Virus record (IMG/VR): IMGVR_UViG_3300026471_000376
Location: 1-29,280 of that record
Reading direction: 5' to 3' (one strand)
Length of the DNA stretch: 29,280 bases
Source: a virus
Each line of letters opens with the position of its first letter. Positions within the stretch are counted from its first letter, which is position 1. The translations under genes were made by a program, and so were the position numbers. Under the pieces are notes generated by a model. It was not told where the DNA came from. It made no database searches and worked only from the letters and a program-made list of their open reading frames with translations. Positions 1 to 7,653 of the stretch are shown here, piece after piece.

Positions 1-1175
1 GTACCAACAGAAACATGGGTTGTATCAGCACTTGAGCCTGTATTTGTTAAAACTAAACGTTTTGCTGATTGTATAGTACCAGTTGTTATTGTGTTACCAT
101 CAACCTCTAACTTAGCACTAGGAGCGCCAGTCCCTATCCCTACGTTACCTGTATTTCTAAATATAGTATTAGTATTTAAAGCACTTGAACCTATCTCTAA
201 TACGTTTGAAGAATTTAATTTTAATACATCTTTAAACACTCCTGAACTATCTTTAGTGATAATACCTATGTTATTGTTCATAGCTAAATCACCGGTAAGT
301 ATCTCTCCTGAACCAGCTGAAAGCGGTAGATAAGGACCACCGGGTAAAGTTTTTGTTGTAGTAACAATTTCAGCCCAGTCATTCCAAGTTCCGTCGTATC
401 TACTTCTATAATACATACCTGTATTATTGGTAGAGTAAGGAATAGCAAACTGCGTCATATTACCATCATTATCATAGCTAGCATATTCCCAAGAAAATGG
501 GTGGTAATATTCACCGCCAGCAGGTCCGTTAGTTGCGTTACCTCTTAACAACGTGTGACCATTACCAGACCTAGCATTTGTGCTATCGTTCCAGTCTAGA
601 GTTCCGCTAGTTGTTATTGCTCCAAAACCTCCGTATATTTGCCCATTAATAAAAGCTTTTCCATGCACATGTAGTTTCTCTCCAGGACTATCTGTTCCTA
701 TACCTACGTTACCTGATGAGTCTATAACCATTCTTTCTGAACCTGCTGTTTGAAATTGAAAATCACCGCCATTAAACCTCATTGTTTCATAAGCGGTTGC
801 ACCAGGCGTTCTATTAAAGCTTAAAATTTCATTAACTCCTGCAACATAATTTGGTTGAATTTCAATTCCAGAAGCTCCTCCGTTAGAAACAACAAACTTT
901 CTAGCAGGACTAGTCGTCCCAATCCCTACGTTAGTCCCATCATCATATATAACACTATCTGTTATTGTGTCTGTATCACTCCACTTGGTTACATAGTTTG
1001 CAGTACCACTACCATCTACCATTGTAGATATATTATCTGAAATACTTGCAAGTGATCCTGAGACTGATCCCCAGTCATCTATTTTAATGTCCGAACCTGT
1101 GATGTCCGTTATTATATTAAGGGAGTTTAGTGTAGCATCTGATCCGCTAACTATTAATTTTTTCCAATTTGGCAT
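1..1175 (-). CDS. Tail-fibre-like virion protein (3' end outside window)
   Basis: An uninterrupted minus-strand frame starts at ATG 1175-1173 and runs off the left edge, giving about 391 residues with no stop. The N-terminus reads MPNWKKLIVSGSD, nearly the same as the start of the 430-aa protein at 1711..3003. Three copies of the fibre motif NVGIGT-x-(S/A)P-x-x-K-(L/F)-x-V lie near residues 83, 157 and 345, separated by Gly/Ser/Asn/Thr-rich beta-type sequence. This motif is frequent in phage tail fibres and in proteins that end in an intramolecular chaperone domain, but any such C-terminus would be outside the window. The role is inferred to be a distal tail or fibre component for host contact. 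A promoter-like box lies 63 nt upstream. The product class is fairly sure; the exact fibre is not known. Confidence 0.7.
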   Translation of the reverse strand, partial: MPNWKKLIVSGSDATLNSLNIITDITGSDIKIDDWGSVSGSLASISDNISTMVDGSGTANYVTKWSDTDTITDSVIYDDGTNVGIGTTSPARKFVVSNGGASGIEIQPNYVAGVNEILSFNRTPGATAYETMRFNGGDFQFQTAGSERMVIDSSGNVGIGTDSPGEKLHVHGKAFINGQIYGGFGAITTSGTLDWNDSTNARSGNGHTLLRGNATNGPAGGEYYHPFSWEYASYDNDGNMTQFAIPYSTNNTGMYYRSRYDGTWNDWAEIVTTTKTLPGGPYLPLSAGSGEILTGDLAMNNNIGIITKDSSGVFKDVLKLNSSNVLEIGSSALNTNTIFRNTGNVGIGTGAPSAKLEVDGNTITTGTIQSAKRLVLTNTGSSADTTHVSVG

Positions 1176-1238
1176 ATCAATTTATTATTAGGTTGGTTAC
1201 ACAAAGTGCCCACTTCCTCTTATGAGGCCGTAATATCC

Positions 1239-1249
1239 ATTATAAATAT
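1239..1249 (-). promoter_or_regulatory. Late-promoter-like box ATATTTATAAT
   Basis: Exact copy of the recurring 11-bp motif, located in the 88-nt gap between the 63-aa gene and the partial fibre gene, 63 nt before the fibre ATG. The same gap has a small CCTC/GAGG hairpin at 1216-1227 with no T-run. Confidence 0.45.
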
Positions 1250-1263
1250 GTTTTAGTGTTTTC

Positions 1264-1455
1264 CTATTGAATAGGAGGAGGAGGAATTTTAGATTTTTCT
1301 TCTAATTGTTGTTCAATAACTTCAATTTTTTGGGTTAATTTTACTTGTAGAGTACCTATGAAAATAGCATCTATACCTGTTATAGGAAGGAAGTCTGTGG
1401 ATTTTCTAAGAGCACGTAATTCTCTTAGAGATAAGTTTGTTAAATTATAACTCAT
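1264..1455 (-). CDS. Small hypothetical protein, 63 aa
   Basis: Starts MSYNLTNLSLRELRAL and ends in the proline run IPPPPIQ. I do not recognise a family. The sequence is mostly helical by eye, with a Lys/Glu/Gln-rich stretch (residues 40-57) that could form a short coiled coil, followed by the Pro-rich tail. It begins 5 nt after the stop of the preceding 78-aa gene and is probably co-transcribed with it. The A/T-rich leader has no Shine-Dalgarno sequence, as elsewhere in the window. Its place between two fibre-type genes suggests a small accessory virion or assembly protein, but nothing in the sequence proves this. Confidence 0.55.
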   Translation of the reverse strand: MSYNLTNLSLRELRALRKSTDFLPITGIDAIFIGTLQVKLTQKIEVIEQQLEEKSKIPPPPIQ

Positions 1456-1460
1456 AACTA

Positions 1461-1697
1461 TTATTTTTTAATTTTAATATATGTTTCTTGCATTTTTAAA
1501 GTTAAATTGTAGAGTGTTTCTACATATTCACCTTTAAATAACCCATTTTTTATAGTGAGTAAAAGTAATTCAATTTCCTTTTCTGTTAATTCTATGTTGT
1601 GAGTTAAAGGAGTACCTACCTTATCAGTAGATACTCCTTTTATTTCAATATTGTTAGCTCTTAAGCCCATAAACCTTTTTAATTTTTCTAAAAACAA
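1461..1697 (-). CDS. Small hypothetical protein, 78 aa
   Basis: Unrecognised protein with a helical C-terminal half, from IELTEKEIELLLLTIKNG to the end, that looks like a small helix-hairpin. The start is uncertain. The longest frame begins with TTG at 1697-1695 (giving FLEKLKRFMGL as the first residues after Met), while the first ATG is at 1673-1671 (MGLRANN). The TTG version has a typical amphipathic phage N-terminus, so I list it, but the ATG start is equally possible. A one-mismatch copy of the late-promoter-like box (ATATTTATATT, 1720-1730) overlaps the end of the upstream 430-aa gene, 22 nt before the TTG. It probably forms a two-gene unit with 1264..1455. Confidence 0.55.
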   Translation of the reverse strand: MFLEKLKRFMGLRANNIEIKGVSTDKVGTPLTHNIELTEKEIELLLLTIKNGLFKGEYVETLYNLTLKMQETYIKIKK

Positions 1698-1710
1698 TTT
1701 TTTCTATATA

Positions 1711-3003
1711 TTATGAGTAAATATAAATATCCTCATTATTGGCTACAAATATATTTCCTTCTTTATCATATCTTTCAGGAGCATCATCTGGGTCATTTGT
1801 TGTTCCTACAACTACTGCTGCCATAAAGGCATCTGGTGTACATGCTGAAGTTGAAGCGTCAAATGATGATGTTAAAGCCCAACGTGTAGTAGCGGAATCA
1901 TATCCAAATAATTCACCGGTATTTTCAGTTGTTTGCTGTACAACAATACCACCATCACCCGCTGTTGTTGAACCTGAAGCGAATAGTGCGAATCTATCGG
2001 CTATTAATAAATTTTCTTGTTCTTGGAAAGATGCTGTTCCTTGTACTGTTAAATCACCACTAATGATTATATCATCTTGGAATGTTCTATCTCCAATAAT
2101 TGTATCAGCTAAACCAATAGTATATGAAGGAGCTCCACCTAAAGCCTGCGCCGCTGTTCCTGTGATATCAATTTCTCCTGTTGTTTGTGTTAATGTAATT
2201 TCAGTATTACCTTCTACTGCTGTTCCAGCTGTTGAACCATAATCTACATCTAATAAACCACTACCATCAGCAGATAGACCAGTTCCATCAATAGAATCTA
2301 CATCTAAACCAACACCATTAGCACCTACAGAAACCGGTTTTATATTACCTCCTGTAGTTGAATCTGCTTGTACTGAAACTGTTACATTTGGGGTACTTCC
2401 ATCAAATGAAAAGTCTGTAATACCATTACCATCTTCTAATTTATTAGCAGTATCTATGTTTACACCTGTTAAACCTGAACCATCTCCAACAAATGAACCT
2501 GTATATGATCCTGTAGCTTCAACTCCAGTTAATGTTAAACCATCAATTGTTGTAGCTGTAGCACCTAATGATACCGCTGTATTACCTAGTGTTAAACTAT
2601 CGTTTGCTAATTTAGCATTTGCAATACCATCATCAGCTATAGTTGCTGTAATGGTTTGTGCTGAAGCAGATAATTCTATTCCATCAGTACCTATAAAAGA
2701 TAATGTTTGACTATCAAGATCTACAGCAGTTGATGTACTTCCATCACCTATTAAATCAAGATCAGCAGCGGTTGCTACAGCATCAACATAAGCAGTTGTA
2801 GCTACTTTAGTTGAATTGTCTCCTGATGTTTGGGTTGTTGCGGTTGTACCATCTGCTAGAACACCTACAAATTCACCATCAAATGAACCGGTGAAGGATC
2901 CTGTTAATATTACACCATCTTGTTCATTTTCTAAAAAATTAAGATCGTTATTTAATTGAGATATATCCGATCCGGATACTATTACTTTTTTCCAAGTTGC
3001 CAT
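1711..3003 (-). CDS. Tail-fibre-like virion protein, 430 aa
   Basis: The N-terminus MATWKKVIVSGSD matches that of the partial fibre gene at 1..1175. It is followed by Thr/Gly/Ser/Asp-rich beta-type sequence with repeats such as LTGSFTGSFDG and SYTGSFVGDGSGLTGV, and the phage-tail signature SGDNSTKVATTAYVD near residues 60-74. The later part (about residues 310-430) has FQDDIIISGDLTVQGTASF and an aromatic/acidic C-terminus. No catalytic motif is visible. It is inferred to be a structural fibre or whisker-type protein; composition, repeats and position after the neck genes support this. A perfect late-promoter-like box lies 14 nt before the ATG. Confidence 0.72.
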   Translation of the reverse strand: MATWKKVIVSGSDISQLNNDLNFLENEQDGVILTGSFTGSFDGEFVGVLADGTTATTQTSGDNSTKVATTAYVDAVATAADLDLIGDGSTSTAVDLDSQTLSFIGTDGIELSASAQTITATIADDGIANAKLANDSLTLGNTAVSLGATATTIDGLTLTGVEATGSYTGSFVGDGSGLTGVNIDTANKLEDGNGITDFSFDGSTPNVTVSVQADSTTGGNIKPVSVGANGVGLDVDSIDGTGLSADGSGLLDVDYGSTAGTAVEGNTEITLTQTTGEIDITGTAAQALGGAPSYTIGLADTIIGDRTFQDDIIISGDLTVQGTASFQEQENLLIADRFALFASGSTTAGDGGIVVQQTTENTGELFGYDSATTRWALTSSFDASTSACTPDAFMAAVVVGTTNDPDDAPERYDKEGNIFVANNEDIYIYS

Positions 3004-3017
3004 TTATATATTATTTT

Positions 3018-3028
3018 ATTATAAATAT
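3018..3028 (-). promoter_or_regulatory. Late-promoter-like box ATATTTATAAT
   Basis: Exact motif copy in the 27-nt gap between genes. It ends 14 nt before ATG 3003, the same spacing as at the portal gene and at 19590. Confidence 0.6.
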
Positions 3029-3030
3029 TA

Positions 3031-3411
3031 TTAAATTGATGTTCCCACCCAAAAATCATCAGAACTATATGCTATTCCACCTTCTACTGCTGTAGGAAGG
3101 GAAGAAAATTCTAATAACTGGAATACACCATTATCGTTTATTTTTATTCCTTGATTATTATTATTTTTAATTATTAATAAGTCGTTACCTGTTGTATCAT
3201 TAATTTCGAATCTAGCACCATTTGAAGGACCTCCTATTCCAAAATTTACTCCATCAAATTGTAACCCTTCATTACCTTTAATTTTTTCATTACCCGTTGC
3301 TGTTAATAAATAATTATTAACATTATTATCTACTAGGAGAGATGCATCAGCACCATCAATGGCATATGCTCCTACTCTTAAGTTATCTATAAATCTAACC
3401 TTACTAGCCAT
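3031..3411 (-). CDS. Putative virion/fibre-associated protein, 126 aa
   Basis: Short Asn/Asp/Gly-rich protein starting MASKVRFIDNLRVGAYAIDG, with beta-type sequence throughout (for example GLQFDGVNFGIGG and FEINDTTGNDLLIIKN) and ending GIAYSSDDFWVGTSI. The composition, and the phrases FGIGGPSNGARFEIND and VEGGIAYSSDDFWVG, resemble segments of phage fibre proteins, but no named domain is recognised. It starts 5 nt after the gp15-like gene stop and is followed by the 430-aa fibre-like gene, so it is probably translated from the gp15 message. It is called structural from composition and context only. Confidence 0.6.
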   Translation of the reverse strand: MASKVRFIDNLRVGAYAIDGADASLLVDNNVNNYLLTATGNEKIKGNEGLQFDGVNFGIGGPSNGARFEINDTTGNDLLIIKNNNNQGIKINDNGVFQLLEFSSLPTAVEGGIAYSSDDFWVGTSI

Positions 3412-3416
3412 ACAAT

Positions 3417-4430
3417 CTAATTTTTTAAAGCATTTCCAGGAGTTACATCAGTTAATTCAGTTCCTGGTTTTACATCAGAGATACTTGATATTTCTCCATA
3501 ATCTTCTCTTTGTCTTCTTGTTCTACCATCTTTTGTTTTTGTAACTCCTTCTTTAAATATTTCTGAATTTGAGGTTGTTTCCATTGAAATAATAAATTTT
3601 GATTTTGTATTATATTTTGTTATGGAACTTAAATCTTTTTGTATTGTGTCTGGTATTATATATCCTCTTAATCTAATATTAAATGTACCTTTTACTAGTC
3701 TATCTTTTCCATTAGTTAAAGATGTTTCTGTTGAAAAACTATCAATAAAAGCTCTAAACTTAAATCTTTCAGGATTACCCCAATAAGCATCAGAAGCATA
3801 TTCACACGACTCAATTATTTTATTTAATTGTTCCATGTAATATGTCTGGATTAGACAACTATATTCTATATTAACAAAATCAGGTACAGCAACAGCATAA
3901 AATTGTTGTGTTGGGACTGAATTGTTTATAGCTGCAAAGTTACTATAGAAGTTTTTTGGGTTGTAAGCACGTTGGAAACTACCATACAAGTTAGGACTAT
4001 TAGCATCTAATTTATTGTATACTGTTCTATCCTTAGTTATTGAATTCCTTTTAAGTACTATAACAGGTAACATAATAGCACCATTTTTATCTCTATAGTA
4101 GTTATCTTTTTGGAATGATTTCCATCTTTCAGGAGAACCATATATTACAGGTACTTCTCTTCTTTCACCATTTTGATAAACAAAAGGTTTTATTACATTT
4201 TGGAAGTAATAAAATACCGCTTCATCTAAATCTTTTAACCCAATAGAGAATGGTTTTGTAGTATCTCCTGTCCATGATAATTTTTCGGATCTATTAAAAT
4301 CTATACCTGTTTCACTTAAGTTAGAAGGTGAAGACATATTAGGGTTTCCATATCTATCACTAGATGGGGATTGTTGGGATATACTTAATTCCTTTTGTGT
4401 TTTTGGTATTGGTTTTCTTATCTTAGTCAT
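3417..4430 (-). CDS. gp15: Tail sheath stabiliser / tail completion protein, gp15-like
   Basis: Three features resemble T4 gp15, which caps the tail tube and sheath and joins tail to neck. About residues 68-110 contain FYYFQNVIKPFVYQNGERRE followed by PVIYGSPERWKSF, equivalent to the 'pore strand plus VP-I-Y-x-S-x-E' start of gp15. The LPVIVLKR segment and the later tyrosine-rich YSCLIQTYYMEQLNKIIE helix also fit. At 337 aa it is longer than T4 gp15 (272 aa), owing to a Ser/Pro/Asn-rich N-terminal extension of about 60 residues. Its place downstream of gp13 and gp14 agrees with T4 order. A late-promoter-like box ends only 3 nt before the ATG, so the true start might instead be the internal ATG at residue 32 (MSSPSN). 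Family assignment is fairly good; precise function is by homology. Confidence 0.7.
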   Translation of the reverse strand: MTKIRKPIPKTQKELSISQQSPSSDRYGNPNMSSPSNLSETGIDFNRSEKLSWTGDTTKPFSIGLKDLDEAVFYYFQNVIKPFVYQNGERREVPVIYGSPERWKSFQKDNYYRDKNGAIMLPVIVLKRNSITKDRTVYNKLDANSPNLYGSFQRAYNPKNFYSNFAAINNSVPTQQFYAVAVPDFVNIEYSCLIQTYYMEQLNKIIESCEYASDAYWGNPERFKFRAFIDSFSTETSLTNGKDRLVKGTFNIRLRGYIIPDTIQKDLSSITKYNTKSKFIISMETTSNSEIFKEGVTKTKDGRTRRQREDYGEISSISDVKPGTELTDVTPGNALKN

Positions 4431-4433
4431 ATC

Positions 4434-4444
4434 GTTATAAATAT
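4434..4444 (-). promoter_or_regulatory. Late-promoter-like box ATATTTATAAC
   Basis: Exact motif copy overlapping the stop codon of the GIY-YIG-type gene. It lies only 3 nt before the annotated gp15-like ATG, so it would give a leaderless message or serve an internal start. Confidence 0.45.
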
Positions 4445-4989
4445 TGTCTACATTCCGTATAACCCGAAAAGTTTATTCCTTCTGGAAAAGTAAAGGATAA
4501 ATGGTTGGTGTTATGTTTAGTCTTAGATTCTAAAGCTTTTATATAAGATTTATTACCTACTTCCTCTTTTAATACTTTAATATTATAATCTAAATAGTTT
4601 CTATATCTATAGTTTATGCTATGTTGAGTTATTCCAAACTTATAAAAAGTAAATCCTAAAGACTTATGAGTAAACTTACACTCATAATATACCCAATCAC
4701 CACCCTTATTACCTTCGAGAAGTTTAGAGTCATAGATTTTTTTTCTTTGTTTACTTGCCCATACCTTATCATAATCTCGGTACTTTTGAAGTTTTTCTTC
4801 ATCGTGTTTGTATGAAGTGTGGTATAACTCTTTTTGCTGTTCTAAAATCGTAGGTTTATTCTTTTTATAATAAGATTTAGCTCGTTTAGACCAACAAGGT
4901 TTACAAGTGTAAAGGTGGTTTTTTTCCATAGATAAAGACCAATTATCACTTATAGTTAGAGTTTGATTACATTTATTACACTTCCTCAT
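4435..4989 (-). CDS. Free-standing GIY-YIG-type homing endonuclease with zinc-finger N-terminus
   Basis: The N-terminus has two Cys pairs (C4-x2-C7 and C29-x2-C32), a likely zinc-binding DNA-recognition module. A Lys/Tyr-rich linker follows (about residues 35-90). The C-terminal domain carries a GIY-YIG-like arrangement: WVYYECKF (99-106), FYKFGIT (115-121), Arg128/Arg130, Glu154 on a helix, and the closing GYTEC (176-180). The pattern resembles the T5orf172/MUG113 branch of GIY-YIG nucleases. Such proteins cut phage DNA near their own locus and promote their own spread. It sits exactly between the gp14- and gp15-like genes, with gaps of 2 nt and 4 nt, a typical invasion site of a mobile endonuclease. 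The zinc module closely matches that of the HNH enzyme at 7654..8238. Confidence 0.7.
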   Translation of the reverse strand: MRKCNKCNQTLTISDNWSLSMEKNHLYTCKPCWSKRAKSYYKKNKPTILEQQKELYHTSYKHDEEKLQKYRDYDKVWASKQRKKIYDSKLLEGNKGGDWVYYECKFTHKSLGFTFYKFGITQHSINYRYRNYLDYNIKVLKEEVGNKSYIKALESKTKHNTNHLSFTFPEGINFSGYTECRQYL

Positions 4990-4991
4990 AG

Positions 4992-5522
4992 CTAAAACCT
5001 TTCTTTAAAAGGTGAAATAGCAACTTTATCTGCTGGTATATAATATGTTGATACTAGAATAGATACACTTTCTCCAAATTGTTCTAAACCAGGATTTAAT
5101 GGGTTTAAAGTACCATCAGAATTATTATTTGGGTATGCAGGATTTTTCCCACCCCAATATTGGTTTCCTACTGTACCTTGTACTCCATAATATCCTTCTT
5201 GATATAAAATAATATCACCTACTTCAGGTACAACATTAGCTACTTTTAAATCATCTCGTAAAAAGTAAAATTTAATAGCTTGGTTAAATTGTATTCCATT
5301 TTCATCTTCACCATACTGTTGGTCTTCTCTATCTATTAAAACATTAAATAAGAAAGGACCATTATAAAATTTTTCACCAGCAGCTTCACCATAAATATTA
5401 ACTTTAGTTTCTTCTAGTTTAAATTGATATATAGCACATTGTTGAGTAATAATATTACCCATCAATTCTCTATTTAAATTTCTCAGGAGTGATACATCCC
5501 TGAGTCCTGTGTACATTGCCAT
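4992..5522 (-). CDS. gp14: Neck protein, gp14-like
   Basis: This 176-aa protein starts MAMYTGLRDVSLLRNLNREL. It contains PEVGDIILYQEGYYGVQ (about residues 98-114) followed by GNQYWGGKNPAYP, like the conserved 'GD-(I/L)-I-Y ... Y/F-E-V/I ... Q-x-G-x-N' core of T4 gp14, a head-completion protein that joins the filled head to the tail. KFYFLRDDL just before this core also fits gp14-type neck proteins. It is shorter than T4 gp14 (256 aa). The ATG is 1 nt beyond the stop of the gp13-like gene, indicating translational coupling. A GIY-YIG-type endonuclease gene interrupts the usual 14-15 adjacency downstream. The assignment relies on this motif and on gene order. Confidence 0.65.
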   Translation of the reverse strand: MAMYTGLRDVSLLRNLNRELMGNIITQQCAIYQFKLEETKVNIYGEAAGEKFYNGPFLFNVLIDREDQQYGEDENGIQFNQAIKFYFLRDDLKVANVVPEVGDIILYQEGYYGVQGTVGNQYWGGKNPAYPNNNSDGTLNPLNPGLEQFGESVSILVSTYYIPADKVAISPFKERF

Positions 5523-5523
5523 A

Positions 5524-6711
5524 TTATCCTATATAAATAAATGTTGGAACACCTTCTAATTCTTTATCTCTACTTTCTTTTTCATTTGCTCTTCGTTCTA
5601 ATAAAGAAGCACGTGAAGTTTCATCAAAATAAGCTCTTAATCTTTCTAATAGAGCAGTTTTTTCTGCCGTTGCTGCAGTTAATAAATCTGATTGGTTTAA
5701 GGTTATATCAGCATTAGGTATTGGTATACTACCATATTTTCCTCTTACATACCCTAAGATTTCTTTTACTAAAGCTAAAGTATATTCAAAAATCCACTGT
5801 CTACCTATGGAGTTAATCAAATCATAATTAGGGTTAGTATAAGGCATATTAGAAGCATTTGTTACTTGACCTTGAGCTGGGCTTACGCTTCCACTTATTC
5901 TATCGTTTACTTTAATATATTCAAACCACATATTTCCAGCATTAGAACCAGAGCTTTCTGATTCTATGTAGTTATTATTATTTGTTGGGATAGGAAATAC
6001 TCTTAATATGTTATCATGCATTTCAAAGCTGTAGTTTGATACCCTAATCATTTCATTCATTTCAATAGATTGAATTACCTGCATATCAAAACTAAGTGGC
6101 ATCATCAAATAACCCATTCCACCTCCAAAGCCTCCCATTTCCCTCATTCCGGCTGCTGCTGATCCACCAAATCCAAACCCATTATAAGGATCTAAATATC
6201 GTGCTGAAGCGGGGAGTGGTTCTTGATAAAATATTCGTTTAATTTCTATACTTCCTGTTATATTCTGTTCATCAGCCCAAGTGCTTAAATCATAATCTTG
6301 GACACTAGAAGTTAAAGGTATACATCCTTTATGCCAAGGAACATTACCCCCAGTACCTGCTTCGGCACCATATTGTTCTGACATTTTTATTATGGTTCCT
6401 AAATTAGGAGTGACTAAACTATTATTTAAAAAACTAAAATCCTCAATTTCAAATCCCTCTAATGTTAGCATATTATCTCTAACTAAGTAAGAATATAATT
6501 CATTCCCATATACTGTAATTGCTTCTTCAAAAGCAGTAAAAAATGAACTTGATTGTAATTCAACATCAACCAAAGGATAACCTAACCTAATAGCACAAAA
6601 TTCAGCAACTTTTATACAGTCAGCTTGAAATTCAAGACTATTATTGTAAAAACCAAAGGGTACTGAAGATGGATTCCATATTGGATTACCATCATATATG
6701 GGTACATTCAT
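5524..6711 (-). CDS. gp13: Neck protein, gp13-like
   Basis: The 395-aa protein has a conserved C-terminal part (about residues 293-345) with NSIGRQWIFEYTLALVKEILG, then VRGKYGSIPIPNADITLN and LLTAATAEKTALLERL. This is the signature of T4-type gp13 neck proteins, which close the DNA-filled head. The middle (about residues 170-205) is Gly/Met-rich (FGFGGSAAAGMREMGGFGGG) and probably a flexible loop. At 395 aa it is longer than T4 gp13 (309 aa), partly because of this insert. It is preceded by phoH, followed directly by the gp14-like gene, and has a late-promoter-like box 15 nt before its ATG. Confidence 0.75.
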   Translation of the reverse strand: MNVPIYDGNPIWNPSSVPFGFYNNSLEFQADCIKVAEFCAIRLGYPLVDVELQSSSFFTAFEEAITVYGNELYSYLVRDNMLTLEGFEIEDFSFLNNSLVTPNLGTIIKMSEQYGAEAGTGGNVPWHKGCIPLTSSVQDYDLSTWADEQNITGSIEIKRIFYQEPLPASARYLDPYNGFGFGGSAAAGMREMGGFGGGMGYLMMPLSFDMQVIQSIEMNEMIRVSNYSFEMHDNILRVFPIPTNNNNYIESESSGSNAGNMWFEYIKVNDRISGSVSPAQGQVTNASNMPYTNPNYDLINSIGRQWIFEYTLALVKEILGYVRGKYGSIPIPNADITLNQSDLLTAATAEKTALLERLRAYFDETSRASLLERRANEKESRDKELEGVPTFIYIG

Positions 6712-6726
6712 AATTTAATTTATTTT

Positions 6727-6737
6727 ATTATAAATAT
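6727..6737 (-). promoter_or_regulatory. Late-promoter-like box ATATTTATAAT
   Basis: Exact motif copy in the 30-nt phoH-gp13 gap, ending 15 nt before ATG 6711. Confidence 0.6.
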
Positions 6738-6741
6738 GGTA

Positions 6742-7479
6742 CTAATTTCTATTATTATAATTGTTGGAACCAGAAGTTATAATTGATATACCACTATCAA
6801 TTGCTTCTTGGTAATATTCTAATAAATCTTCAACAATTTCATTTCTATGGTTTGTAGTTAAAGTAATTGCCTCTAAATTTTTAATTTTTCTAGCAGCAGA
6901 ATACAAAAACTTAAAACCAGAATCTGATTTTTTCTTTAGATCGGTTTGTTGAGCATCACCACACACCATCATTTTACTTCTTAATCCTAAACGTGAAGTT
7001 ATCATTTCCATTTGTTGGTGAGTAACATTTTGTGCTTCATCAACAATAATCATTGAATCTAGGAATGTTCTACCTCTCATAAAGGATACAGGTACAATTT
7101 CTATTTTACCATCTTCAATAAGTTTTTCAATTTTAGATTTATCATATAATTGAAAGAAATTTTGATAAATGGGTTGTACCCAGGGATCCATTTTTTCTCT
7201 TAAGTCACCAGGTAAAAAACCTATTTCTTCTTTTGATACTGTAGGTCTAGTAATTATGATTTTGTCATATTGTCTTCGTAGTAACCCATCTAAGGCAATA
7301 TTACATGCAAGTAATGTTTTTCCACTACCTGCGCTTCCCCCTAGAAGGGTGATTGTGTTATCAAGTATTGTTTGTTTTGCTTCTTTTTGTTCGGCATTAA
7401 GTTGGAGTTTGAACTTAATTGGGTTTTTAGGAATTCTTTTAGGACGATATACATCGTCCGTATGGTGTTTACTTGCCAT
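6742..7479 (-). CDS. phoH: PhoH-like P-loop ATPase
   Basis: This 245-aa protein has the complete PhoH ATPase core: Walker A GGSAGSGKT (47-55), IIITRPTVSKEEIGFLPGDL (74-93) typical of the family, Walker B MIIVDEAQN (143-151), the SRLG and MVCGDAQQTDL sensor motifs (162-181), and a late TNHRNEIVEDLLEYY segment. The length matches single-domain PhoH proteins. Family members are cytosolic ATPases linked in bacteria to phosphate starvation and RNA metabolism. In marine phages the gene is common and its function is unsettled. Here it opens the neck-gene unit, after a 174-nt intergenic stretch with the HNH gene's terminator and a promoter-like box. That placement puts it in the late structural transcription unit rather than in a nucleotide-metabolism cluster. 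Confidence 0.92.
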   Translation of the reverse strand: MASKHHTDDVYRPKRIPKNPIKFKLQLNAEQKEAKQTILDNTITLLGGSAGSGKTLLACNIALDGLLRRQYDKIIITRPTVSKEEIGFLPGDLREKMDPWVQPIYQNFFQLYDKSKIEKLIEDGKIEIVPVSFMRGRTFLDSMIIVDEAQNVTHQQMEMITSRLGLRSKMMVCGDAQQTDLKKKSDSGFKFLYSAARKIKNLEAITLTTNHRNEIVEDLLEYYQEAIDSGISIITSGSNNYNNRN

Positions 7480-7587
7480 AAATTCTTGGAGTTAAGGGTT
7501 ATGTTATCAGTGAATGTAACCGTGGTAAATACGTTAAAAAACAGTAAATTAACAATATAACTATATAATGAGATACATATAGATTGT

Positions 7588-7608
7588 GTATAACGCATTT
7601 TGTTATAC
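7588..7608. repeat. Inverted repeat overlapping the phoH promoter-like box
   Basis: GTATAAC (7588-7594) and GTTATAC (7602-7608) form a perfect 7-bp inverted repeat with a 7-nt spacer. The right arm is part of the minus-strand late-promoter-like box, and the left arm creates a partial box facing the other way. It could be an operator-like site or chance. Confidence 0.4.
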
Positions 7609-7612
7609 ATAT
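7602..7612 (-). promoter_or_regulatory. Late-promoter-like box ATATGTATAAC before phoH
   Basis: Motif copy 13 nt beyond the terminator hairpin that follows the HNH gene and 122 nt upstream of the phoH ATG. It restarts transcription for phoH-gp13-gp14-gp15. Confidence 0.6.
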
Positions 7613-7618
7613 GAAAAA

Positions 7619-7646
7619 CAAAAAAAACCCAGTCAAAGACTGGGTT
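7619..7646 (-). terminator. Intrinsic terminator after the HNH endonuclease gene
   Basis: On the minus strand AACCCAGTC pairs perfectly with GACTGGGTT (9-bp stem, TTT loop) and is followed by a T-rich run. The stem spans 7626-7646, 7 nt past the end of the HNH gene. Confidence 0.85.
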
Positions 7647-7653
7647 AATTTTA

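Noticed and set aside
1216-1227. CCTC-TTAT-GAGG hairpin before the partial fibre gene
   Set aside because: The stem is only 4 bp and no T-run follows on the minus strand, so it is not supported as a terminator.
1720-1730. ATATTTATATT before the 78-aa gene
   Set aside because: One mismatch to the consensus and wholly inside the end of the 430-aa coding region (residues DIYIY). Possible but not counted as an independent promoter.
1739-2242. Plus-strand open frame of 167 codons (and others at 855-1040, 2456-2710, 8925-9764, 10884-11111)
   Set aside because: They run antisense to clear fibre, capsid and scaffold genes, have sequence dictated by the real gene's codons and show no recognisable protein character.
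5530-5541. TATATAAATAA-type sequence before the gp14-like gene
   Set aside because: It resembles the late-type box but is out of register and is part of the coding sequence for the gp13-like C-terminus.
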